In this document: in pieces, positions 1-9,927 of the stretch
Layout of the letters: the number at the start of each line of letters is the position of its first letter
Numbering within the stretch: position 1 is the stretch's first letter
NCBI GenBank assembly: GCA_037447605.1
Contig: CM074808.1
Span: 3,768,445-3,789,494 of the forward strand
From: Zygnema circumcarinatum
Taxonomy: Eukaryota > Streptophyta > Zygnematophyceae > Zygnematales > Zygnemataceae
Reading direction: 5' to 3'
Length of the DNA: 21,050 nt
Translations under genes and position numbers: made by a program
The notes under the pieces: model-generated
Told to the model about the DNA's origin: nothing
The model's database searches: none
Seen by the model: the letters and a program-made list of their open reading frames with translations, nothing else

Positions 1-100
1 CTCTCCCTCTCCCTCTCCCACTCCCTCTCCCTGTCCCTCTCCATCTCCCTCTCCCTCTCCCTCTCCCTTTCCCTCTCCCTCTCCCTCTCCCTCTCTCTCA
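1..100. repeat. CTCTCC hexamer array at the left edge
   Basis: Near-perfect tandem array of the pyrimidine hexamer CTCTCC with a few single-base variants (CTGTCC, CTCTTT). It lies upstream of the lipase terminal exon, so it is probably intronic to that gene, with the pyrimidine strand in the sense RNA. The right edge of the window ends in the same hexamer in the opposite orientation. It is not a plant telomere repeat. Confidence 0.9.
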
Positions 101-405
101 AAACTGCAGTAACGCTTCTTTGAAGTGTCCGGTTTTGAAATATGTTAACTGAATCTCTGACCATCCCTTTATGTTTTTTCCGTTTGTGTTTGCACGGCAC
201 TTGAACCTGGCGCCGAGCTAAAACAGAAATTTGATCCACATACAGCAAGGTCTGATACACCCTCTTCCCTTCTCTCATTCAGTTGGACAATAACCGTCTA
301 AAATTGTCAACCCAAACAAGTCACAATTCAAGATTTTGTCTTAGAATCTATGAGATGGTAGACAGACACTCACCCATGTACTCCTTCCTATGCGGCTTCA
401 TGCAG

Positions 406-716
406 AAATACAATCTGGAAACTTCCAATATTGGGACTATTACAACCTCACTATGAACCTCGCGAACTACGGCACCCTCACTCCTCCGCCGTACAACCTT
501 GCTAGAATTCCCACAACTCTGCCAACCCTCTTAGTAACCGGCTCACAAGATTGGTTCGCCGACACCCCCAACATTGAGAGACTTGTTGACTCGCTCGTGT
601 ACTCTCCCACACGCTTGAACCTTCCAAATTATGCGCATTTTGATCTCATGTTCAGTGACAACATCGTGAATGATGTCTACATGCCCATCATTGGTTACCT
701 TCAAGCGCTGGGTTAG
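406..716 (+). CDS. Acid lipase-family alpha/beta hydrolase, C-terminal exon (partial)
   Basis: Last exon of a neutral/acid lipase of the gastric/lysosomal acid lipase family, which hydrolyses triacylglycerols or sterol esters, normally after secretion or vacuolar delivery. Visible: the FQYWDY segment, the PPPYN motif, the strand plus acid turn LLVTGSQDWFAD carrying the expected catalytic Asp, and the YAHFDLMF segment carrying the expected catalytic His, then a short C-terminal helix and a TAG stop at 714-716. The nucleophile serine and the lid must lie in exons left of the window. I place the acceptor at 404-405 (ATGCAG) because family members run H-x-x-Q/E into IQSGNF at this point; reading on upstream gives no family match. 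The in-frame ATG at 390 is therefore probably not a real start. Family assignment is solid; the exact acceptor is inferred. Confidence 0.8.
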
Positions 717-1562
717 ATACATTAACAACAGGGGGGGGGCGATTGGGGGGCGAATGTGAAATATATAGTATGGGAAGTGTTTGTTAGAGTCTCCATTTGA
801 TGCGGTAATGGAAGAATTTTCAACATGTAGGTTAGCGCTGATTCCGTCTGTGAATTATCTTCCAGGACGTGTTCCTGATTTTGTGAAATAAGGAGAGCGT
901 TTGGTTTTATGGTTTTTGTAGACAACCACTGTCGATGGCTATGTGTTAAATATCCAGAACATTGTGCCTTCCCCCAATTCTCCATCATCAAATTCGGGAA
1001 CACCGACTTTCTCCAGCGCAGCAGCAACGGCAGCTCCCCCAAGCACACTCGGATCTGGAAATGGAAATTTCACAGAATCTCTGACAGCATTGATGGCATG
1101 CATTTCTTCAAACAATGTCGAAGCCATCAATGGGGAGACCAGTACACTCAGACTCCATCGCATAGTATTAATTAATTAATTAATTAATTAATCGGATTAA
1201 TTTACATGCATGCTGTGACGCCCCTAAAGAGAAAAACGTCCATTCTTCCTACTGCAGTTTCAGAGCGAACAATTTGATCGGCGGAGGCTTTGCTAGTCCT
1301 CGATAACCAATGGTTGGGAACCATTGGCAATGGCTGGAAGGCTAACGGACCAATAGTTGGTAACCAATGGTTGATCCAGCAGTGCGACCTATGCCGTACT
1401 GTACGGTTAACCAAAAACTGAACTGTCCTCATACACATGGAAAATAGCGTCGCAAATGTTTTGAGTTCTTATGTAAACTACGGAAAGATTCGCCACACGA
1501 GTGGTCTCCTTGTCGTTTTGGAAATTGTCCTTTCCTAACGGTCACTCATGTCGTGTACATAA
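717..1562. other. Intergenic DNA between lipase and receptor kinase
   Basis: No gene that I can support. It should hold the lipase 3' UTR and the distal promoter of the receptor kinase. Small open frames at 909-1179 (both strands) match nothing I recognise. Visible structure: a TTAA tandem run near 1166-1192, an RY-like CATGCATGC at 1205-1213, two direct copies of TAACCAATGGTTG at 1304-1316 and 1361-1373 (CCAAT-box core), and the near-palindrome CCGTACTGTACGG at 1394-1406. Confidence 0.5.
1304..1373. repeat. Two direct copies of TAACCAATGGTTG
   Basis: Identical 13-mers at 1304-1316 and 1361-1373, each containing a CCAAT core inside an imperfect palindrome. The related words CCATTGG and CAATGGCTGG lie between them. 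This could be a CCAAT/NF-Y-type element or a remnant of a short tandem duplication. The copies are seen directly; any function is inference. Confidence 0.45.
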
Positions 1563-1582
1563 TGACGCATTATATGACGTCA
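1563..1582 (+). promoter_or_regulatory. as-1-like element (two TGACG motifs with a 7-nt spacer)
   Basis: TGACG at 1563-1567, a seven-base spacer, then TGACG at 1575-1579 which extends into the full palindrome TGACGTCA (1575-1582). The 7-nt spacing is that of the classical as-1 element bound by TGA-class bZIP factors. A further inverted TGACG (CGTCA, 1608-1612) follows. The element lies about 420 bp upstream of the preferred receptor kinase start, so redox/salicylate/xenobiotic-type control is a reasonable inference. Confidence 0.55.
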
Positions 1583-1862
1583 CATAAACGTACGTCCACC
1601 GACATTACGTCATTCCGAGTTTCAACTGTCCAGTGTTCGTACACTCCTTGCGGAAATTTCTTAAATTATTTTGTCTTTTAGTTCTCCTGCAAAATTGTCA
1701 TTTTTGCTAGACGCCAAAACATGTCACATCCAAACGTCCAAGAAAGGCAGAGACCAGGACAGCCGCGAAGTTTTGTGCCTCCTTCGCCGCCGTCCCCCCC
1801 ACTGGGACCTTCAGAGGCCCGAGCCATGGCCCCGGCCATGGCTGCCGTTCGAGGGTTTTAGG

Positions 1863-1989
1863 CGCCACGTGGCGGATGGTAAGCGATACCGCTTCCCTTC
1901 CTGCTCCTCCAATGCGCCACGTGTCCCATGTTGGCTGCCCCCCCAGTCATATTCCACTCCATGGCGCCCTCTCCGGCCGCCACGTGGCG
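1863..1989 (+). promoter_or_regulatory. G-box cluster with two identical CGCCACGTGGCG palindromes
   Basis: Three CACGTG cores at 1866-1871, 1918-1923 and 1981-1986. The first and third sit in the same perfect 12-bp palindrome (1863-1874 and 1978-1989). G-boxes of this kind bind plant bZIP and bHLH factors and serve as ABREs. The third lies just before the preferred ATG at 2003, suggesting that this stretch is core promoter or 5' UTR and not coding. Confidence 0.5.
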
Positions 1990-2002
1990 CCATTTCTCCG
2001 CC

Positions 2003-5000
2003 ATGGCTCTCCTCTCCCTCCTTTCCTTAAGCTTTCCGACGATCTCCGAAGCTTCCAATTTGTCTACTGACGCAAGCGCGCTCCTTAAATTCAAGGAGGG
2101 CATCTCCAGCGACCCCTCCTCCCTCCTTGTAAGCTGGAGGGCTTCTCCTTCTTCTTCCAGTCCCTGCCATTGGCTGGGAGTCACTTGCACTTCTGGCAGA
2201 GTGACGGCCCTTAACTTTATCGAGGCAGGGTTTAAGGGGTACTTAGCGCCGGAACTCGGCGACATGGACGAGCTCACGCAGTTGGGGCTCGGGGGAAGCT
2301 CTTTATCGGGGCCGGTCCCTGAACCCTTCGGAAACCTAAAGTCACTACGAGTGCTTAACCTCTCCCAAAACTCCTTTGAAGGCTCATTTCCGAAGCCCAT
2401 CCTTCGGCTCACCCTCCTCGAAGAATTGGACTTATCTTTCAACTTTTTTGTGGGGTCGATTCCGAGTAATATTGGGAATTTGTCCCTTCTAAGAGTGCTG
2501 AACCTTGGAGACAATTCTTTTTCCGGGAAAATTCCGAATTCAATGTGGGAGCTCTTAAACCTTGAGACTCTTCGATTGTCGAACAATGCGCTGACCGGAC
2601 CCTTGTCTCCGGGAATTGGAAACCTCACAAATGCAACCCATGTTTACTTTTCCATGAACTATTTGTCGGGCCACATCCCCTCTCATGTTGGAAACATGAA
2701 AAGTGTGAAGTCCCTTTGGCTAGACAACAACATTTTCGGCGGCCCCATTCCTCCGGAAATTGGGAAACTTCCAAACCTTGAGTCTCTGAACTTGAATTTC
2801 AATCAACTGAACGGCAGCATTCCTCCCAATCTCTTCGATCCATGTCTGTCACTTTTTGGAATCGGTATTCACCATAACCTGCTCACTGGACCCCTCCCTT
2901 CAACCCTTCAAAACTGCTTCGTTCTCAGCTACTTCTTCGCAAACGACAACCAACTCAGCGGTAACCTCTCGGCTCAAGTCGACTGGTCTTTTTTTTCTCT
3001 CCTTGAAGAAGTGGCCTTGGATCATAATCTCTTTTTTGGCCCCCTCCCTCCCTCTATTGGCTTTGAAGGCTCTCTCCTATCGCAGCTCCTCCTCTCCTTC
3101 AACAACCTCACGGGACCGATCCCGGAATCGTACGCATTCTTATCTGAACTCACCGTCTTGGACTTGAGCTCTAATCCCCTCAACTGCACCCTGAACCCTA
3201 TCTTGTCAAACTGTACAGCTCTCGAAGCCATGTACCTGCAAAATTCATCACTTTACGGCCCCATTCCTACCGAATTCGGCAACCTGCTGAACATGACTTT
3301 TTTGGGACTTCAAAGTAATTCCCTTTCTGGTCCTATTCCTGGGGAACTCTTCTCATGCTGCATTTACAAAAACTTCTCAATTTGGCTCGACGACAACCGG
3401 CTCAATGGGTCTCTTCCTCCAAACTTTGCCAATACAAATCTTGAAGAGCTCTCTGTCCCAAGAAACCGACTTTCAGGACCTCTCCCGGACGTGTTTGGAG
3501 GGTGTCGGTCTCTCACTCGCCTGCAAATTCAGAGCAATTTCTTCACAGGGCCTCTCCCTCCCTCCCTCTCCAATGTCACTACCCTCACATACTTTCATGC
3601 GGAGCATAACGCTTTCAATGGGTCAATTCCGCCCAATCTTTTCAACCCCATCCTCTATGAGTTAGACCTCTCTGACAACAGCTTTTCAGGGCCCCTGCCA
3701 TCATTTGGGCCTTCCTTAGTGAGGCTGATATACCTTAACTTATCTCACAATCAGTTCGAGAATGTGGAGCCACTTGAGCTCTCTCTTCAGAACTCGTTGA
3801 ATATTTTGGACTTGAGCTCTAACAAGCTGGAAGGCGCCCTCTCTGTTTCGAGTGATGAAGTGAAGGACTCCCCCCTCATAACCCTCGCTCTCTCTCACAA
3901 CCTCCTCAATGGCTCCATTCCAAGCAGTCTTGCAACCCTAAAAGAACTCTCATCTCTGACTCTCAGCCATAACAATTTCGATGGCACGATTCCCACCGAA
4001 CTTCGAACCCTAACCCTCCTCCAAAACCTCTCGCTGTCCAATAACAAACTGACAGGTGGCGTCCCCTTGGAACTCGGAAACTTGTCCCTTCTCGGCATGT
4101 TAGAGCTCGACAACAACCTTCTTTCTGGCCCTATTCCTCCCCATATTGCCAATTGCACTATTTTAAGCATCCTCCGACTTAGCAATAACGAACTCTCTGG
4201 GCGAATTCCAGCGGAACTCGGAAACCTTTCTGCTCTCGTTGAGCTCAATCTTTCCTCCAATTTTTTGACCGGAAAAATCCCCGATGGTTTGTCGGGCCTC
4301 TCACTGCTCAAGATAGTCGATTTCTCCAACAATGAGCTGTCAGGACCTATTCCAGTGGGAAATCTCAGTAATTTCACTGCCTTAGCTTTTGCAAACAATC
4401 GAGGTTTATGCGGGCTGCCTTTGGAGCTCTGTCGAAGCAGCAAAACTCTTTCAGCCGGAGCAGTTGCAGGCATAGTGATAGGAGCTTTGGTTCTGACTGC
4501 AAGTATTGTGTTAGTGGTTCTCTATCTTATGCACCAACATTGGAGGTCAATACTTGATAAAGGAACTCTGGAATTGTACCACAAATTGCCCTTCCGGCTC
4601 ACATATGCGAGCATCTTACAGGCGACAGATAATTGGTCAGACGAGGCTTTACTCGGCACAGGTGGTTTTGGCTCAGTTTACAGGTATGTGCTTTTTTGCA
4701 GGAGGTCTGGGATTAGGCTCAATGGCTGACACGGGGTCCATATTGTGGTGAGAAAACGGAAATTTTTAGAATTAAACGGCTTCATATGAGCACTTACATC
4801 TCCAAAAAATTGTCATTCAAACCCTAATTGCTTGTTTTTCTCATACCAATCATGCTGAAATATTATGTTCATATTGTAATTGTAGTTGGAAGTTGCTTGG
4901 TGCTGTCTGTGCAGGGCTGTGCTTGCAGATGGGGAAACCATGGTGGCCATCAAGCGGCTGGCGGAGGGAAGCAGCCAAGGTCTGAAGGAGCTGCGGACGG

Positions 5001-5716
5001 AGATCCGTACACTGGGGCAGCTAAAGCACCGAAACCTTGTGAAGCTCATTGGCAGCTATACAAGTGAGAGTGAAGCCCTCCTGATCTATGAATTTCTCCC
5101 TGGTGGAGACCTGGAAAGTCATCTCTACGGCAATAAGTCTGAGTTCGACAATTGGGTCACAAGGTATAATGTGCTTCTGGGAGCAGCAAATGGGCTCAAA
5201 TATCTGCACCATAACAACAAACCTGCCATCATTCACCGCGACATTAAGCCCCCCAACATCTTACTAGACAATGACTTAGAGGCCCGTGTGGCAGATTTTG
5301 GATTAGCGAGGGAGATTAACATAGACAAGCAGACCCATCTATCTACAGCGGTCTCCGGCACGGTAGGGTACATGCCGGTGGAGTATTTTCAGCTGGGTTT
5401 AGTGACCCCAAAAATCGATGTGTATGCTTTTGGGGTTGTCATCCTTCAAGTTCTCACTGGGAAGCGACCAACTGATGTGACTCTTGGGGAGGAGGGGCTC
5501 CCTCATTGGCTGAGTGAGCTATGGTGTAAGGGCAGGGCGAGAGAGGCACTTGACCCCAAGATGAGGGTGGAGGAGGGAGAGGTGATGCAAGTGATGGGGA
5601 CTTTGAAGCTTGGGCTCATGTGCTCTTCGAAGAGGGCTGATTCGCGGCCGACGATGGAGGAGGTGGTGCTTTTGTTGGAGCATGTCGACATGTTTGGTTT
5701 GAAGATCGATGCATAA
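2003..5716 (+). CDS. LRR receptor-like kinase, LRR-X/EMS1-type (2 exons)
   Basis: Exons 2003-4683 and 4915-5716; the intron (GTATGT...GTGCAG) splits an Arg codon just after the glycine-rich loop, and joining restores VYRAVLADG. Protein 1160 residues: signal peptide 1-18, LRR cap with PCHWLGVTC, about 25-28 plant LRRs (xLSGxIP type, many N-glycosylation sites), C-terminal cap around GLCGLPLELC, TM helix about 818-843, kinase. Kinase landmarks: GTGGFGSVY, K907 (VAIK), HRD with D1003 (RD type), DFG with D1021, GTVGYMPVEY where most relatives have APE or PPE. By eye the kinase is nearest EMS1/PSKR/BRI1 receptors, which perceive peptides or steroids at the plasma membrane and signal with SERK co-receptors. 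I chose ATG 2003 for its strong context and ideal signal peptide; in-frame ATGs at 1928 and 1961 would add a poor, Pro-rich leader over G-box sequence. Ligand unknown. Confidence 0.88.
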
Positions 5717-6357
5717 GTTTTAGGGTTAGGTTTAGGACGTGAATAGGTGTAGGCATATGGTGAAACTTTCTGAATTTTTTGGTCAATTTATCCGACAGGA
5801 TTACTCAGATAATCTTTGAGTAAAAGAAGTGGATATGTTTATGATTGTAATGTAATTGATTGGTGCAAATTGAAGCAGTACATTCAAGAAGCACCTCAAG
5901 AGGATTTATAAGGGAGGGGGGAGGGAGGGAGGTTGAGACTGAGAGAACGTTGTAAATATGTGCATAGTTTGTGTGACTGAATAAGATTGTCAAAAAATAC
6001 TTAAGAAATCTAACATTATGATTCCAGACGAGACAAAAACATACGCGGCTCAAGCTGCGTAGTTAATTCGCTTCCAAAGCCTAATTGAACTTCGAACATA
6101 AATAATCTGCTGTCAATCTGTGCACATCCTGAGTGAGAGGGGGAAAGAGAGAGGGAGGGAAAGACAATGGAGAGACAGAGTGAGTGGGCAGAGAGCGAGA
6201 GAGAGAGAGAGGGAAAGCTCGTCCTGAGCGGGAGAGAGAGACAACGGGAAAGGGAAAGCGGGAAACGCAAATATAGGGACAGAATGAGGGGCAAGAGAGA
6301 GGGATTTCGGATAGAGAGAGAGACAGAGAGAGAGAGAGAGAAGTAAACTGCCAATCT
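5717..6357. other. Convergent 3' region with GA-rich tract
   Basis: Holds the 3' UTRs of the receptor kinase (+) and of the protease (-), which converge here. A telobox-like TTAGGGTTAGG starts just after the kinase stop. Bases 6131-6343 are an imperfect GA/GGGA tract ending a few bases from the protease stop codon, so the protease 3' UTR would begin as a CT-rich RNA. No further gene seen. Confidence 0.6.
6131..6343. repeat. Imperfect GA-rich microsatellite
   Basis: Polypurine on the plus strand (GAGAGG/GGGAAA words) with scattered pyrimidines. It lies directly 3' of the protease stop on the minus strand and would be CU-rich in that transcript's 3' UTR. Confidence 0.85.
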
Positions 6358-8002
6358 CTATCTTGGTATATCCTGACTTGTTCCCGGCGTGCAGGGCCGC
6401 GGCCCTGGATACGATGCTCCCGGAGCACATAGAGTCGCACCCTTCGGAATCGACGAACTGCTTCTGCACACGCTGCCTCCGTTGAAACACTTCAACACGT
6501 TCAAGTCGCAGAAAAAATAGGAATTCGCCATAGAGGGACAAGTGGATGAACCGGAACTCAGTTGGACGATCTTTGCGAGCTTTTTGTTAATGTTGGTTTG
6601 GGTGCATAGCGGGCAGCCGGTATCGCCGAAGTCTTCAGGGATAGCAGGTCGGATACAAACCTGTCATGTTAAGATAGAAAAGAAAGGAAAGTCCCCTCTA
6701 TGATCAATGTGAAATTTTATAGTGTCCAGAACAGGCAACTTTTTAGGGTTTTGGGTTACATTTTTGAGAAGCTTCAGTGTTTTCTATGTTTGAGAGATGT
6801 GAGTGGAGGGAGAGGACCCACCAACTCTCCTGCGAGAAGATTGTCACAACGAATGCCGGGATTCAACGAAAAGAAACTCAGAGCCGTTGTTGTTCCGACG
6901 TAAAGGAAGCTGCAGCCAATTCCTACTTCAAACTCTGCAATCATGTGGTAATCTCCGCATCGCGGATTTCGGAAGCGGTTTCCGGGTTGCACACATATCT
7001 GCAAACGAAGATGAAATTCTCAGTGAAATTCATAGAATGACTGATCTTAAAAGCTTATCAGGTTCAATTGCATACAGCATTTGGTTCGCGAATCAAAATG
7101 AAAGTAGAAGACGAGCTCTCTTTCCCTCTCCCTCTCTCGCTCCCTCTCCTTCTCCCTCTCTCCCTCCCTACCCTCTCCCTCCCTCCCTGGCCAGTCGCTT
7201 CCTCCCCCCTTTGCCCTGGCCCCTGTTGTAGCAAAAGATCGACTCTTTTTGTGAGTTTAATTATTGTTCATACCGGGAGATGTGTGGGCAAAGCAACAAA
7301 CGGAGAGCAGTCAAGACCAATTCGTGCGTTGATTTCAGCCAATTTCGCCACAGAGAGCGTGTATGAAGGATCAGAGAATGTTGCAGCAATACTCGAACAG
7401 GAGTCTCCCTGCATTCAAACTTCTTCATCTAAGTCGCAAAAATACAGCCTGATAATGCATGCAGCATTTGTAAGATATAGACCACTGTCACAATTTCAGA
7501 ACGATGAACCTTCCAAAGCTTCGTAATGTTCCAACATGATTTTGCCTGCTTCAAATTTGAGTGGATGCAGAGTTGTAGTTACATATTCCACTGCTTGGAA
7601 GAAGTTACTCACCTTTACTGTTACATACATCACCGCGCATTCGATTCCATCCGTAGCAATTGGTCCAGCGTTGATCACAGTATTTCCAGGCACAAGTCCT
7701 GCTATACAGAACTGTTGAAGATACTGGGAACATGGAACAACAGAAAGTAGCAGATCACCCACATCAGGTTGCTGCATTACAGACCTTGAAAAAAAACCGC
7801 ATGTGCACAGAAAAAATGCGGATATGTGAGGAGTCAAACTTGAATCATGAATAGAGAGATTTTTTTCAGCAGTGCTAACTTACTGGGTTGATATAATAGA
7901 GCTCCTGAATGGTCACATTAGCTAAGATAGCGAGTCGATCACATGATAACCCTCCCGGAGGTACAACAATTGTGGGGTTCACATTGAACGCATTTGCATC
8001 CG
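6358..8002 (-). other. Four LysM-like modules of the protease gene, exons 16-20
   Basis: LysM-A (about 749-805, exons 16-17) is divergent: [24 protein letters not shown], split here as [12 protein letters not shown] then [12 protein letters not shown], ending QQFCI. LysM-B (about 828-886) is closest to consensus: [16 protein letters not shown], a LAEIN core, ending ICVQPG. LysM-C (about 897-944) has [28 protein letters not shown]. LysM-D (about 967-1020) has [16 protein letters not shown] and [11 protein letters not shown]. LysM modules bind GlcNAc polymers such as chitin, peptidoglycan or lipochitooligosaccharides. Introns between B and its end and between C and its end fall at the same place (just before ICV and VCI) and are both phase 0. 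Confidence 0.8.
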
Positions 8003-9868
8003 CTGCAGAATGCATATACCATGTCAGATCGTATCATCGTAAGTACCAAAGGAAAGAAACTCCCAAACCAAAACATATGAATAATGAAGAGCAAGGGGTT
8101 CATCTCACCCGGAATGCAGATGGGAGTATTATCCAGAGCGCGGTTGCCCACAATGAACCCCGGAGGGAATGTGCAGTCACATGTGTACCCCCCAGCGCCG
8201 TCATTAACGCACCTACAGTGGCATGGAAATACTGTTCAAAAGGGGGGGGGGGGAGGGGGCCGGGGGAGGGGGGAGGAGGGGGGGGGGAAGAGGGAGGGGG
8301 AGGGGGAAGGGAAGGAGAGGGGAAGAGGGGGGAGAAGGGGAAAGGGGAAAGCTAGGGAAAGGAGGGGAGTGGCGGGGTGGGGCGAGGGGGGAGGGGGGAG
8401 GGAGAGAGGGGGAGGTGGAGAGAGTGGCGGAGGGGGGGGGGTGGAGGAAGAGGGAAAGGGAGAGCTGAGGGTTGAGAGGGAGCGGGAGGTAGGTGAGGAG
8501 GCGGAGGGGGAGGAAGCGGGGAGGATGGAAAGGAGGAGGGAGAGGAAGAGGAAAAGATGGAGAGAGGCTCACTTGCCAACACCGCAGGGGTTGAAGGAGT
8601 GGGAGTCGCACACGTTAGCTGCACACGGCAATTCCGCTTTTCACTGAGACACTTGAAAGATTGAAACGAAAGACATAGCATTCTGAGATTGCAGAATATT
8701 TCACTTCAGCGATTCAAAGTTTGACACGTTTCTTATACAGGAGGGAAGAATTAGCTATGCTTTAATGCTACGCATACATTACCGTGAGAATTATTAATTG
8801 TCATTTATATCTTGGAAATTAAAAGAGAACGAAGTCTATCTTACACAATGCACAGACTTGATCTTGTCCAGTTGAACTCGGCTGTGGAATAAAGCCCGCG
8901 AAGCATCTACAGGTGGCGGTGGTCGCATTCGAAGAAAGGCATCTCCCTCCTCCACAAGGATTATCATAAATTCCTCCATCGCATGCAGTTACTGCAAGAA
9001 GAAAGTATTATTTCATTCAGGAAGATGTCTATGTACATAAAAAAAGCTTATAACTACACAAACACATAAACATACAGGCAAGAGAAGGTAGTAGTTATCT
9101 AGGCAAGAGAAGCTTGGGCAACTTACAAGTTCGTGATGGAGGGGGCGGAGGATGAAATGGAGGTCGAGGAGGAGGATTTCGTGGGGGAGGAACGGAAGAG
9201 GGAGGAGGACTCCCTGCCGCACATATCAACATTAATTTTCCTTAGAATTATATCTTCTTCAGAATGTGCTCGAATCACACCGCTAGGGTTCAAGATGATT
9301 CTACTTATAATTTGCAATAAGTGACCTTATATGCACAGAAGTGGATGCAGGAGGCTCATTATGCATTGGGGTTGTTGATTAAACTTACAAAGAAGGCGCC
9401 TTTTTGCGACAGAGCTGCCCGCCCTGACTGGATAAGGATCGATTACTGGATATGTGGGAGAAACCATGTACATGTTACAAATTCCTGTTCCGTACATGTC
9501 CTGGCGAATGCGCATGTAGCCACTTTCTCCCCATGCAGGGCCCCATGAGTTTTTAGCAATCCAAAAGGGCACATCTCCTTCCACGCCATACCCAACAACG
9601 ACCATGTTGTGGTTCGGAGTACCCACACAATCCGGGTCGCTAAAAATACCCTGAGGACCATAGGAATTTTTCGAACGAGGATTAATAATTGTTAATCAAT
9701 TCATTAATTGTTAATTGATAATTTTTTATTAATTTTGAAGCCTCTACTTTGACAGATGGAGCAAGAAAGGGAGGGCAGGGAGGGGAGGGGAGAGAGCGCG
9801 CAGGAGAGAGCGAGAGCGAGCGAAGGTGAGCAATTGGGGAGAGAGAGGAAGAGGGACAGAGAGAGGGA

Positions 9869-9927
<59 letters not shown>

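Noticed and set aside
1-100. Telomere or subtelomere
   Set aside because: The hexamer CTCTCC is not a telomere repeat of green plants, and the same kind of tract occurs throughout introns in the window.
939-1179. Overlapping 70-90 codon frames on both strands between lipase and receptor kinase
   Set aside because: Composition is not absurd, but no motif is recognised and no partner exon with matching phase was found. Could be a decayed exon; evidence too weak to call.
1928-2002. Upstream in-frame ATGs (1928, 1961) for the receptor kinase
   Set aside because: They add a leader without signal-peptide character and run through a G-box palindrome. ATG 2003 has a strong context and starts a good signal peptide.
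6081-6541. Alternative open frame continuing past the protease C-terminus ([14 protein letters not shown] frame)
   Set aside because: The frame following VCIRPA from the acceptor at 6661 stays open, carries LysM-D and ends in a clean TAG at 6360-6358. The other frame runs on into the GA repeat.
8084-8681. Open frames of 80-190 codons over the G-rich tract
   Set aside because: Repeat artefact of intron 14; only the real exons at its borders (8212-8109 and 8618-8573) are coding, on the minus strand.
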